A DNA stretch of 64,000 nt from Kutzneria viridogrisea (GTDB lineage Bacteria; Actinomycetota; Actinomycetes; Mycobacteriales; Pseudonocardiaceae): contig JACJID010000002.1 of assembly GCA_014138725.1 (NCBI GenBank), forward strand, positions 882,001 to 946,000. The letters run 5' to 3'. This document shows, one piece after another, positions 7,868 through 16,311 of the stretch (positions are counted from its first letter, which is position 1; each line of letters starts with the position of its first letter). Made by a program: the position numbers and the translations under genes. The notes under the pieces are model-generated. The model saw only the letters and a program-made list of their open reading frames with translations. It ran no database searches and was not told the DNA's origin.

Positions 7868-8806
7868 ATGATCGTCCGCCTTCGTGCGCTGCTGTCCGTC
7901 GCGGCAGCCGCCACCCTGCTGAGCGTGGCCCCCGCCGCACCGGCACAGGCAGCCACCGACCCGGTGGCACCCGATTTCGCCACCGCTTTCCTCTACACCC
8001 AGACGGTCAATCCCAACGCCGAGGCCCCCGGCGCCAACGACTGGTCCTGCCGCCCGTCGGCGGCGCACCCCCGCCCGGTCGTGCTGGTGCACGGCACCTG
8101 GGAGAACCAGTACAACAACTTCGCGAAGTTGTCGCCCGCGCTAAAGAAGGCGGGCTATTGCGTGTACGCGCTGAACTACGGCGCGTTCAGCCTGAGCCTG
8201 GCCGGGTTCAACCCCGCGATGAAGGGCACCGGCGACATCAGCTGGTCCGCCAAGGAACTCGGCGGGTTCATCGACCGGGTACTGGCCTCGACCGGCACCG
8301 CCAAGGTCGACGTGGTCGGCCACTCCCAGGGCGGGATCGTGCCCCGGCAGTACATGCGCTTCGAGGGCGGCGCGAGCAAGGTGCACACCCTGGTCACCCT
8401 CGGCGCCACCAACCACGGCACCACACTGAGCGGCATCGCCACCCTGGCCGGGGCCCTCGGCCTGCTGGCGCCCGCCCCGCTGCTGCTCGGCCCCGCCGCC
8501 ACCCAGCAGGTGGTCGGCTCGGACTTCATCACCCGGCTCAACGCGGGCGGTGACACCGAACCGGGCGTCGACTACCTGGTGATCGCCACCAAGTACGACG
8601 AGGTCACCACCCCGTACCAGTCCACCTTCCTCACCGCCGGACCCGGTGCGACCGTGCGCAACGTGACCCTGCAGGACGGCTGCCCCACCGACCTGTCCGA
8701 GCACGTGTCCATGCCGTACTCCTCGCGGGCGATCGGCTTCGTGCTGCAGGGGCTGGACCCCGCGGCCCCGGCGGCGCCGTGCGGGGTGAACCTGCCGGTG
8801 CTCTAG
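7868..8806 (+). CDS. Secreted triacylglycerol lipase/esterase, alpha/beta hydrolase (lipase class 2-like)
   Basis: 312 residues from ATG 7868, which follows GAAGG at a good distance. A signal peptide (about residues 1-28, ending APAQA) exports it. The oxyanion-region HG is in VVLVHGTWENQ, the nucleophile Ser in VVGHSQGG, and a late His in DLSEHVSMP could complete the triad. It resembles actinobacterial class 2 lipases, which cleave acylglycerols outside the cell. Its stop codon (TAG 8804) is part of the CTAG at which an insertion sequence has landed, without changing the protein. The natural terminator is probably the palindrome at 9798, now beyond the insertion. Confidence 0.9.
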   Translation: MIVRLRALLSVAAAATLLSVAPAAPAQAATDPVAPDFATAFLYTQTVNPNAEAPGANDWSCRPSAAHPRPVVLVHGTWENQYNNFAKLSPALKKAGYCVYALNYGAFSLSLAGFNPAMKGTGDISWSAKELGGFIDRVLASTGTAKVDVVGHSQGGIVPRQYMRFEGGASKVHTLVTLGATNHGTTLSGIATLAGALGLLAPAPLLLGPAATQQVVGSDFITRLNAGGDTEPGVDYLVIATKYDEVTTPYQSTFLTAGPGATVRNVTLQDGCPTDLSEHVSMPYSSRAIGFVLQGLDPAAPAAPCGVNLPVL

Positions 8807-9781
8807 ACGAGTAAGTCCTAAGTCCGGGCGGTGGCTGAAGACGGACGAAGGGTGTTCAAGATCAGTTTGTGAGGACCGACCTGAACACCCTTCTGACCGC
8901 ACTCTACGTCAAGATCGATGACCACCTCGGCAGGCCCGCCCGGACCGGACGCCCGCCCAAGCTGACTGACGCCGAACTACTCACTCTGGCCGTGGCCCAG
9001 GCTCTGCTCGGCATCCGCTCCGAGGCCCGCTGGCTCCGGTTCCTGCCCCGCCACCTGCCCGGCGCTTTCCCGTATCTGCCCCAGCAGTCCGGCTACAACA
9101 AGCGGCTGCGCACCGCCGTCCCGCTGCTCAAACGGATCATCCGGCTGCTGGCCCTGGACACCGACCTGTGGACCGACGCGACCTGGATTGTCGACTCCAC
9201 CCCGGTCGAGTGCGGCCGCTCCCGCGAGACCACCAAACGCTCCGAACTCGCCGGCTGGGCAGGCTACGGCTACTGCTCCAGCCACTCGCGGTTCTTCTGG
9301 GGACTGCGCCTACACCTGATCTGCACCCCGGCAGGACTCCCCATCACCTGGGCGCTGGCGCATCCGAAGCTCGACGAACGCCAGGTGCTGATGGCGATCC
9401 TGGACCACGACCCCACCGTGCTGGCCGACCGACCCGGTCTGCTGATCATCGCGGACAAGGGCTACGTCTCCCGCGAGCTGGACGCCTACCTGGCCGAGCG
9501 CGGGGTGCGGCTGTTGCGCCCGTCGTATCGCAACCGCACTCCGCATCCGGCCCAGCACCTGCTCAAACCCGTCCGGCAGTTGATCGAGTCGGTCAACGAC
9601 AGCCTCAAAGGTCAGCTCGACCTGGAGTTGCATGGCGGCCGCACCATCGACGGCGTGACCGCGCGCATCGCCCAACGCCTGCTCGCACTGACCGCTGCGA
9701 TCTGGCACAACCGGGCCACCGGCCAGCCCGTCACCCGATGCCTGATCGCCTACGACCACTGATCAGTTAGGACTTACTCGT
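8807..9781 (+). mobile_element. IS982-type insertion sequence, intact
   Basis: The element is bounded by perfect inverted repeats ACGAGTAAGTCCTAA (8807-8821) and its complement (9767-9781). CTAG stands on both outer sides (8803-8806 and 9782-9785); because CTAG is palindromic it can be read as a 4-bp target duplication or as the repeat continuing to 19 bp. The single transposase gene is intact, which suggests a recent or active insertion. Removing the element and one CTAG restores lipase end - palindrome 9798-9850 - GH92. Confidence 0.85.
8869..9762 (+). CDS. IS982-family transposase
   Basis: 297 residues, full length. DDE-type transposase with WIVDSTPVECGRSRE (first Asp), LLIIADKGYVSRELD (second Asp) and a downstream Glu in QLIESVNDSLKG, the layout of the IS982/IS5-like DDE domain. 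The start is GTG 8869. The coding strand is the same as that of the lipase upstream, so read-through could express it. No frameshift or stop is seen. Confidence 0.92.
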   Translation: MRTDLNTLLTALYVKIDDHLGRPARTGRPPKLTDAELLTLAVAQALLGIRSEARWLRFLPRHLPGAFPYLPQQSGYNKRLRTAVPLLKRIIRLLALDTDLWTDATWIVDSTPVECGRSRETTKRSELAGWAGYGYCSSHSRFFWGLRLHLICTPAGLPITWALAHPKLDERQVLMAILDHDPTVLADRPGLLIIADKGYVSRELDAYLAERGVRLLRPSYRNRTPHPAQHLLKPVRQLIESVNDSLKGQLDLELHGGRTIDGVTARIAQRLLALTAAIWHNRATGQPVTRCLIAYDH

Positions 9782-9797
9782 CTAGGCGCGGGGCGAT

Positions 9798-9850
9798 GCC
9801 ATGAAAGTGCCGTTCCTTGCACTGAGTGCAAGGAACGGCACTTTCATGGC
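9798..9850. repeat. Perfect 53-bp palindrome (family of five), probable bidirectional terminator
   Basis: 26-nt arms (9798-9823 and 9825-9850) are perfectly complementary around one central base, G9824. It lies between the convergent lipase and GH92 genes and overlaps the GH92 stop codon (9844-9846). Four relatives are at 47881, 55222, 58553 and 58638. Confidence 0.85.
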
Positions 9851-12144
9851 GACGGCGATAAGGCGAAGCGGAGCACGCCCCCACCGCGGAGGAAGTCGCC
9901 GGGGAGCTTCCAGTCGTGCACGGGCACGCCGTTGCGGCTCAGGCCCGCCACGTACCGGCCGGTGCCCGCGGCGGTGATGTGGATCGGCGCGGCGTGGTCG
10001 GGGCGGATCAGGGCGCTGCCGAACAGCGGGGCGGCCACGAGCAGTTCGGCCGAACCGGGGGTGCGCGGGTAGATCCCGAGCGCGGCGAAGACGTACCAGG
10101 CGGACATGGTGCCGAGGTCGTCGTTGCCGGGCAGCCCGGACGGGCCGGTGGTGTAGACGGTGTCGAGGATCTGCCGCACGGTGTCCTGGGTCTTGCGGGG
10201 CGCACCGAGCTCGTTGTACATCCACGGCGCGTGGATGTCGGGCTCGTTGGTGGGGTCGTACCTGAGCGGGCCGCCGCCGCGCAGCAGCCAGTTGCCCTGG
10301 GCGTCGTGGAAGAACTCGTCCAGCCGGGTGATGGCCTTGTCCTTGCCGCCCAGAGCTTCCGCGAGCCCCGTGACGTCCTGCGGCACCATCCAGGTGTACG
10401 CCGCGCTGCTGCCCTGGGCGAAGCCCCGGTCGCTGGCGGGGTCGAACGGCGTCACCCAACTGCCGTCCAGGTTGCGGGCCTGGGCGAAGCCGGTGGCGGG
10501 GTTGACCACGTTGCGCCAGTACCCGCCGCGGGCGGCCAGTTCCGCGGCCTTGTCCCGGTAGCCCAGGGCAGCGGCCCACTTGGCCAGTGCGGAGTCGGCC
10601 ACCGAGTCCTCCAGCGTCTCGGCGGCACCGCCCCAGCAGTGGCACGCGTCGTTGGCGCTGTAGTGCGAAGCCAGGTACTGGGCGAGGTTCGGCCGCTGCC
10701 CCACGCACTGCCCCGGGCACCCGGCGTCAAGCAGGCCCTCCGGGCGCGGCACGGTGGCCTGCCGGTACAGGGAGTCGAACGCGCCCCGGTAGTCGAACCC
10801 GCGCACGCCCATGGCGTAGAAGGTCGCCAGCGTGGCGGCGGACGGGTCGCCGGTCATCACGTGGGTCGCTCCGTTGACGTGCACCCAGCGGTCCCACACC
10901 CCGTCGTTCTGCTTGGCGTAGTTGAACAACGACTGCGCGAAGTCCCCGGCCACCACCGGTTCCAGCAGAGCCAGCAACTGGATCTGCGCCCGGTACTGGT
11001 CCCAGCCGGAGAAGTTGCCGTACTGCGCGTGCTGTCCGGGCTCGACCCGGTGCGGCTTCTGGTCCATGCCCGGGTACTGGCCGTCCACGTCGCTGACCAG
11101 GTTCGGCTGCTGCAGGCTGTGGTACAGCGCGGTGTAGAACACGGTGCTGGGGCTGCTGATCCGCACCCGGCCCAGTTCGGTGCTCCAGGCGCGCTCGGTC
11201 GCGGCGGCCACCTGGTCCACGGAGCCGTGCGCCTCGGCGCGCAGGTTGCGCTCGGCGCCCTCCAGGGACACGTAGGAGATCGCCAGCCGCATGGTGACCC
11301 GGCTGCCCGGGGCGAAGCTCACGTAGCCGCCGGAGCCCCGCCCGGCGCGGTCCCTGCCGGTGGCGTAGCCCTCGCCGCCGGTCTGGTCGGTGCCGCCGGG
11401 TTGCAGGGCGCCGTCCCGCCAGGTGCCCGTGCCGGTGACCGGCTGGTCGAACTCCGCCACGAAGTGCAGCCGGTAGTAGCTCTTGCGGTTGTTGACCCCG
11501 CCGTTCGCGCGCCGTCCGCAGAAGGCACCGGTCAGCACCGAACCGGTGACCCGCCGGTGCGCCGCGTCCAGGTGGGTCTGCGCGTCCGCACTGCCGTTGA
11601 GGGAGTTGGAGGTGCGGAACAACAGGGTCGCCGGCCTGTCGGCGGGGAAGCCGAACGTGCCGGTGGTCGTGCGCTCGGTGGCGGCGAAGTCGGTGCTCAC
11701 CCCGTTGGCCAGCGCCAGCCGGTAGCGGCCCGGTGTGGCGGACTCGGCGGCGTGGCCGAAGTCGCTGGCGTACAGCGCGTCGGTGCTGTCGGCACTGGGC
11801 GAGCTGGTGACGGCGGTGGTCAGCGGCATGATCGGCACGTCACCGGCCGCTCCGGGGTTGCAGCCCGCCCCGTTGACGTGGGTGAGGCTGAACCCGCGCA
11901 GCCGCGTGACCCCGTACTGGTAGCCGTTGGCGGCCCCGGTGCTGGTCTGGTCCCCGCGGGTGCTCGTCGGGCTCCAGGCGAGCATGCCGAACGGGGCGGT
12001 GGCCCCGGGGTAGGTGTTGCCGTCCCCCGCCGTGCCGATCAGGGGGTCGACCTGGTGTACCGGCTCGGGCCGCGGTGCCGCCACCGCCGTCGTGCCGGGC
12101 AGGAGCAGGACAGCGGCCAGTGCCGCCAGCAGGGGTCGGCGCAT
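9844..12144 (-). CDS. Secreted GH92-family alpha-mannosidase
   Basis: 766 residues with a signal peptide (about residues 1-22, ending VAA). GH92 enzymes are calcium-dependent exo-alpha-mannosidases acting on mannans and N-glycans. Diagnostic segments are present in order: VDPLIGTAGDGNTYPGA and FSLTHVNGAGC at the N terminus, FSGWDQYRAQ in the middle, and the C-terminal GNDDLGTMSAWYVFAALG. ATG 12144 was chosen because it directly precedes the signal sequence; the frame stays open further upstream to 12495 without homology. The last codons lie inside the palindrome at 9798-9850. Together with the adjacent secreted lipase it suggests a saprophytic lifestyle. Confidence 0.9.
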   Translation of the reverse strand: MRRPLLAALAAVLLLPGTTAVAAPRPEPVHQVDPLIGTAGDGNTYPGATAPFGMLAWSPTSTRGDQTSTGAANGYQYGVTRLRGFSLTHVNGAGCNPGAAGDVPIMPLTTAVTSSPSADSTDALYASDFGHAAESATPGRYRLALANGVSTDFAATERTTTGTFGFPADRPATLLFRTSNSLNGSADAQTHLDAAHRRVTGSVLTGAFCGRRANGGVNNRKSYYRLHFVAEFDQPVTGTGTWRDGALQPGGTDQTGGEGYATGRDRAGRGSGGYVSFAPGSRVTMRLAISYVSLEGAERNLRAEAHGSVDQVAAATERAWSTELGRVRISSPSTVFYTALYHSLQQPNLVSDVDGQYPGMDQKPHRVEPGQHAQYGNFSGWDQYRAQIQLLALLEPVVAGDFAQSLFNYAKQNDGVWDRWVHVNGATHVMTGDPSAATLATFYAMGVRGFDYRGAFDSLYRQATVPRPEGLLDAGCPGQCVGQRPNLAQYLASHYSANDACHCWGGAAETLEDSVADSALAKWAAALGYRDKAAELAARGGYWRNVVNPATGFAQARNLDGSWVTPFDPASDRGFAQGSSAAYTWMVPQDVTGLAEALGGKDKAITRLDEFFHDAQGNWLLRGGGPLRYDPTNEPDIHAPWMYNELGAPRKTQDTVRQILDTVYTTGPSGLPGNDDLGTMSAWYVFAALGIYPRTPGSAELLVAAPLFGSALIRPDHAAPIHITAAGTGRYVAGLSRNGVPVHDWKLPGDFLRGGGVLRFALSPSP

Positions 12145-12238
12145 GGCGCGGACCCTAGCGGTGCGGGGTTGCCGCGGACCGAACTCGCGACGACAGCGGG
12201 ACTTCCGCCGCCGAGGAGGTGCCTCTGGGGACGCGGGC

Positions 12239-12511
12239 TCAGCGCTGGGAAGGCGGGAACCGGCCACCGGGCCGTCCCAGTGCGAGCAGTTCGGTGTACT
12301 GCTCCTGCCAGGAGCGCTCCGTGGCGAGCAGGTCGGACAGCCGCTGCACCCAGAACTCGTCCACCGGGGGTTCGGCGACCGACAGGTGCGAGCGGGTCTC
12401 CTCGCGGGCCCTGAGCCACTCGGCCAGTGTCGGGCCGAGCACGGGTCCGCTTGCCTGGGGCGCCATCCACTGACCGTACTCCCCGGCAATCCCAAGCAGT
12501 TCGGCCATCAT
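12239..12511 (-). CDS. Hypothetical protein, 90 residues
   Basis: A short gene with strongly G/C third positions and a start at ATG 12511 or the adjacent ATG 12508. The protein is helical-looking and acidic with several Trp and Tyr (for example FWVQRLSDLLATERSWQEQYTELL). I do not recognise a family. It is divergent from the gene at 12678 and lies 94 bp upstream of the GH92 gene. The open frame extends upstream through the intergenic region but coding signal appears only from the double ATG. Confidence 0.6.
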   Translation of the reverse strand: MMAELLGIAGEYGQWMAPQASGPVLGPTLAEWLRAREETRSHLSVAEPPVDEFWVQRLSDLLATERSWQEQYTELLALGRPGGRFPPSQR

Positions 12512-12677
12512 GGGGTAGGCTGGAGACGTCGAAGGGCCTTCGCACGCTGGTAGTCGATCCAGTGTCGCCCGCGACCACTCAAGCTGACTGGGTCTGTCAC
12601 CACACCAGCACTGCCCGATCGCCAGCCGGGCCTGCGACCTGTGTCGCCACGCGCCCGGCGCGAAGAACGGAGCCCAC

Positions 12678-13292
12678 ATGACCCGTCCACGCCCCATCGC
12701 ACCCGGTGACGAACGAGGCCGGTTCAGCAGGGCGCTGGACGAGGCCAGGACGGCCGAACTCGAACTCCAGGCGCACGCGGCCCGCACGGTGGCCGGGCAC
12801 GCCGTGGACGCGCAGGACTGCGGCACGCTGCTGTCCATGCTCGGGCTGTCCGCCGACAGCCGCACCCCTGGCTGGTCCCGCTCGACCGACAGCACGCCCG
12901 CGCTCAGCCGCGGCCTGTCCGGGTACCTGCACGCGGTGGCCGCGGCCACGGGTGTGCCCGAGGAGGGCACCTCCTTCGAGGTCAGCGACACCGCGACGGC
13001 CTACCTCGCGCTGCCACAGCACTCGCTGCTGCGCCCGGGCAGGGACCTGATGCTGGTGTGGAGCGAGCACAGCGGCTGGTCGGTGTCGGTGGAGACCGGC
13101 CCGACCGAGGTGCCGGTGGTGGTGGCCTTCCTCGGCGCCGACGCGGTGCCCGACCCGCAGCTGGTGGCCCAGTTCGTGGCCGAGGTGCTCGCGGGCAGCC
13201 GCGGCCCCGGCTCGCCGGTGCGCTCCGGGGACCGGCAGGCGCTGGCCGCCCGGCTCGCGCGCTACACCCGGCCCAACCGGCTCGGCAGCTGA
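12678..13292 (+). CDS. DUF6292-like actinobacterial protein
   Basis: 204 residues, cytoplasmic, no signal peptide or membrane segment. The central part (about residues 75-175: GYLHAVAAATGVPEEGTSFEVSDTA..., LMLVWSEHSGWSVSVET) resembles a family of uncharacterised actinobacterial proteins that I associate with DUF6292; the label is from memory and tentative. The N-terminal third is acidic and low in complexity. ATG 12678 follows GGAGC at ribosome-binding distance. Function unknown. Confidence 0.75.
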   Translation: MTRPRPIAPGDERGRFSRALDEARTAELELQAHAARTVAGHAVDAQDCGTLLSMLGLSADSRTPGWSRSTDSTPALSRGLSGYLHAVAAATGVPEEGTSFEVSDTATAYLALPQHSLLRPGRDLMLVWSEHSGWSVSVETGPTEVPVVVAFLGADAVPDPQLVAQFVAEVLAGSRGPGSPVRSGDRQALAARLARYTRPNRLGS

Positions 13293-13374
13293 CCGGCCGA
13301 CCCCGCACACCCACTCGGCGCCCGCGTCCGCGGGTGCCGTGATCACCACAGCTCCACCGACAGGACGGTCACAC

Positions 13375-13575
13375 ATGGCACAGGGCACCGTGAAGTGGTT
13401 CAACGGCGCGAAGGGCTTCGGCTTCATCACCCCCGAGGGTGGCGGCGCCGACCTGTTCGTGCACTCCTCGGCGCTCGGCGGTGACCTGCAGCGGCTCGAG
13501 GACGGCCAGTCGGTGCGCTTCACCGTGACCCAGGGCGCCAAGGGCCTCCAGGCCACCGAGGTCAGCGCCTGCTGA
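13375..13575 (+). CDS. Cold-shock protein (CspA family)
   Basis: 66 residues, a single OB-fold cold-shock domain. It shows the TVKWFNGAKGFGFI start with the RNP1 motif KGFGFI and the RNP2-like LFVHSSA. These proteins bind single-stranded RNA and DNA and act as RNA chaperones. ATG 13375 fits the family's usual N terminus (MAQGTVKWF). The frame is open upstream to 13339 but not homologous. A small gene follows 71 bp later on the same strand. Confidence 0.95.
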   Translation: MAQGTVKWFNGAKGFGFITPEGGGADLFVHSSALGGDLQRLEDGQSVRFTVTQGAKGLQATEVSAC

Positions 13576-13646
13576 CCAGGCAGCAACCGGTGCCCGCCGA
13601 CCCGGCCGGGTCGGCGGGCACCGCACCCACTACGACGAGGACACAG

Positions 13647-13796
13647 ATGACCGCTATCGATGAACGACCTTCGCAGAACACCGAGCACACGGGCGTGAGC
13701 GCCGTCCTGTTCAGCCACTCCGGCAAGGACGAGACCAACAGCCCGCGCCCGACCGAGCAGCCGCAGCCCGTGCGAGCGCTGTTCCACGCGCCCTAG
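13647..13796 (+). CDS. Small hypothetical protein, 49 residues
   Basis: ATG 13647 follows GAGGACACAG, a good ribosome-binding site. The peptide is polar and Pro/Glu-rich at its C terminus (SPRPTEQPQPVRALFHAP) with no membrane segment. It could be co-transcribed with the cold-shock gene. Its stop overlaps the stop of the convergent tesB gene by 4 bp. I do not recognise it. Confidence 0.5.
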   Translation: MTAIDERPSQNTEHTGVSAVLFSHSGKDETNSPRPTEQPQPVRALFHAP

Positions 13797-14737
13797 GGCA
13801 GGACGCGCAGCAGGCCCTCCTGCACCACGGTGGCGACCAGGCTGCCGTCACGGGTGAAGAACTTGCCCGTGGCCAGCCCCCGGTTGCCCGAGGCGCTGGG
13901 CGAGACGCAGTCGTAGAGGAACCACTCGTCGGCGCGGAACGGCCGGTGGAACCACATGGCGTGGTCCAGGCTCGCGCCCTGCACCTTGTCGGTGCCCCAG
14001 TACACCCCGTGCTTGGCCAGCACCGAGTCGAGCAGGGTCATGTCCGAGGCGTAGGCCAGCACGCACACGTGCAGCAGCTCGTCGTCGGGCAGCTTGCCGT
14101 CGGCGCGCATCCACACCTGGTTGCGGGCCTCGTGCGGGCCGCTCTCCCTGGTGACCCACGGCGGGTCGGCCACGTAGCGCACGTCGATCGGCCGGGGCAA
14201 CAGGTTGAAGCCGGCGACCTTCTCGCGCAGCTGCGCCACCCGCTCGCCGAAGGTGGGCAGCGACTCCGGGTCGGGCACCACCGGCATCGGCTCGGCGTGG
14301 TCCATGCCCTGCTCGGCCTTCTGGAAGGAGGCCGACAGGGAGAAGATCGCCTTGCCCCGCTGCACGGCAACCACCCGGCGGGTGGTGAAGGAGCGGCCGT
14401 CCCGGATGCGGTCCACCTCGTAGACGATCGGGATGCTCGGGTCGCCCGGCCGGATGAAGTAGGCGTGCAGCGAGTGCACCCGCCGGTCCGGGTCCACCGT
14501 GCGGCCCGCGGCGACCAGGGCCTGCCCGGCGACCTGCCCGCCGAACACCCGCACCGGGGACTGGGCGGGGCTCACACCGCGGAAGATGTTCTCCTCGATG
14601 CGCTCCAGGTCCAGCAGCGCGACCAGGCGGTCGAGCACGGGCTGTCCGTAGGGCACACCATCCGGCGTCAACGGCACCGACCCCGCAACCTTGAGTGCTG
14701 CGGGGTCGGCTGCCGCGGCCCGAGCCGCTTCAGTCAT
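13793..14737 (-). CDS. tesB: Acyl-CoA thioesterase II
   Basis: 314 residues, a double hot-dog protein of the TesB family. It hydrolyses medium- and long-chain acyl-CoA to free fatty acid and CoA. Typical segments include FRGVSPAQSPVRVFGGQVAGQAL at the N-terminal hot dog, HSLHAYFIRPGD, and SLDHAMWFHRPFRADEWFLYD in the second. The N-terminal 25 residues are an extra Ala-rich extension. It lies 8 bp downstream of pyk on the same strand and is probably co-transcribed with it. Confidence 0.93.
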   Translation of the reverse strand: MTEAARAAAADPAALKVAGSVPLTPDGVPYGQPVLDRLVALLDLERIEENIFRGVSPAQSPVRVFGGQVAGQALVAAGRTVDPDRRVHSLHAYFIRPGDPSIPIVYEVDRIRDGRSFTTRRVVAVQRGKAIFSLSASFQKAEQGMDHAEPMPVVPDPESLPTFGERVAQLREKVAGFNLLPRPIDVRYVADPPWVTRESGPHEARNQVWMRADGKLPDDELLHVCVLAYASDMTLLDSVLAKHGVYWGTDKVQGASLDHAMWFHRPFRADEWFLYDCVSPSASGNRGLATGKFFTRDGSLVATVVQEGLLRVLP

Positions 14738-14745
14738 GTCACTCC

Positions 14746-16170
14746 CTAGGCGTGGTCGTCCTCGCCCAGCCGGTGCACCCGGATGAGGTTGGTCGACCCC
14801 ACGGTGCCGGGCGGGGAACCGGCCACGATGACCACCAGGTCACCGGGCTGGTAGCGCCCGATGGACAGCATCGAGATGTCCACCTGCCGCACCATTTGGT
14901 CTGTCGAGTCCACTTTAGGCACCAGGAAGGTCTCGGTGCCCCAGGTGAGAGAAAGCTGACTGCGCACGTCGGGTTCCGGGGTGAACGCGAGCAGCGGCAA
15001 CGGGGTGTGCAGCCGGGCCAGCCTGCGCACGGTGTCCCCGGACTGGGTGAAGGCCACCAGGGCCTTGGCGTTGAGCCGCTCGCCGATGTCGCGGGCGGCG
15101 TAGGAGATGACGCCCCGCTTGGTGCGCGGCACGTGGGTCAGCGGGGGCACGACCGTGGACTCGGTCTCCACCGCCTCGATGATCTTGGCCATGGTCTGCA
15201 CGGACTCGATGGCGTAGCGGCCCACGCTGGTCTCGCCGGAGAGCATCAGCGCGTCCGCGCCGTCGAGCACCGCGTTGGCCACGTCGGAGGTCTCCGCGCG
15301 GGTCGGCCGCGAGTTGCTGATCATCGAGTCCAGCATCTGGGTGGCCACGATGACCGGCTTGGCGTTCTCGCGGGCGATCTGGATGGCCCGCTTCTGCACC
15401 AGCGGCACCTGCTCCAGCGGCAGCTCCACGCCCAGGTCACCGCGGGCGACCATGACCCCGTCGAAGGCCAACACGATGGCCTCGAGGTTGTCCACCGCCT
15501 CCGGCTTCTCGATCTTGGCGACCACCGGCAGCCTGCCCTTGCCCACCCGGTCCATCACCTGGTGCACCAGGTCGATGTCGGCCGGGGAACGCACGAAGGA
15601 CAGGGCGATGAAGTCCACACCCAGGCTGAGCGCGAACTCCAGGTCCTCGATGTCCTTCTCGCTCAGCGCGGGCACCGAGACGTCCATGCCGGGCAGGGAC
15701 AGGCCCTTGTTGTTGCTGACCGGCCCGCCCTCGGTGACCTCGCAGACCACGTCCTGGTTCTCCACGGCGGTCACCACCAGGCCGACCTTGCCGTCGTCCA
15801 CCAGCAGCCGGTCGCCGACCTTGGCGTCCTTGGCGAGGTTCTTGTAGGTGGTCGACACCCGGTCGTGGGTGCCGGCGACGTCCTCCACGGTGACCCGCAC
15901 GACGTCCCCGGTGCGCCACTCCACCGGCCCGCCCGCGAACGTGCCCAGGCGGATCTTGGGGCCCTGTAGGTCGGCGAGGATGCCCACCGCCCGGCCCGAC
16001 TCGTCGCCAGCCGAGCGAACCAGGTCGTAGACCTGCTTGTGGTCCGCGTGGCTGCCGTGGCTGAAGTTCATCCTGGCCACGTCCATACCCGCCGCGACCA
16101 GATCGCGCACCTTCTCAGGGGTGGCGGTCGCGGGACCCATGGTACAGACGATCTTCGCTCGTCGGCTCAC
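14746..16170 (-). CDS. pyk: Pyruvate kinase
   Basis: 474 residues, standard length. It transfers phosphate from phosphoenolpyruvate to ADP in glycolysis. It has [13 protein letters not shown] and [11 protein letters not shown] at the N terminus, KGD-like strand [11 protein letters not shown], and the active-site signature [18 protein letters not shown]. The start is GTG 16170; a TAGGCT -10-like box at 16179-16184 on the minus strand leaves almost no leader, so the mRNA may be leaderless. tesB follows after 8 bp. Confidence 0.96.
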   Translation of the reverse strand: MSRRAKIVCTMGPATATPEKVRDLVAAGMDVARMNFSHGSHADHKQVYDLVRSAGDESGRAVGILADLQGPKIRLGTFAGGPVEWRTGDVVRVTVEDVAGTHDRVSTTYKNLAKDAKVGDRLLVDDGKVGLVVTAVENQDVVCEVTEGGPVSNNKGLSLPGMDVSVPALSEKDIEDLEFALSLGVDFIALSFVRSPADIDLVHQVMDRVGKGRLPVVAKIEKPEAVDNLEAIVLAFDGVMVARGDLGVELPLEQVPLVQKRAIQIARENAKPVIVATQMLDSMISNSRPTRAETSDVANAVLDGADALMLSGETSVGRYAIESVQTMAKIIEAVETESTVVPPLTHVPRTKRGVISYAARDIGERLNAKALVAFTQSGDTVRRLARLHTPLPLLAFTPEPDVRSQLSLTWGTETFLVPKVDSTDQMVRQVDISMLSIGRYQPGDLVVIVAGSPPGTVGSTNLIRVHRLGEDDHA

Positions 16171-16311
16171 GTTCCAGCAGCCTAGTCTGCCCAGCTTGAC
16201 CGATCCCGAGCTACCCGGGGGTAATGTCCGTCAACAGTGGACAAACTCGCCCCCGGGACCCGGATTTCGCCTCTGCGTAACCGTTGGGTCACGAAGTGTC
16301 GGTGCTGTCGT

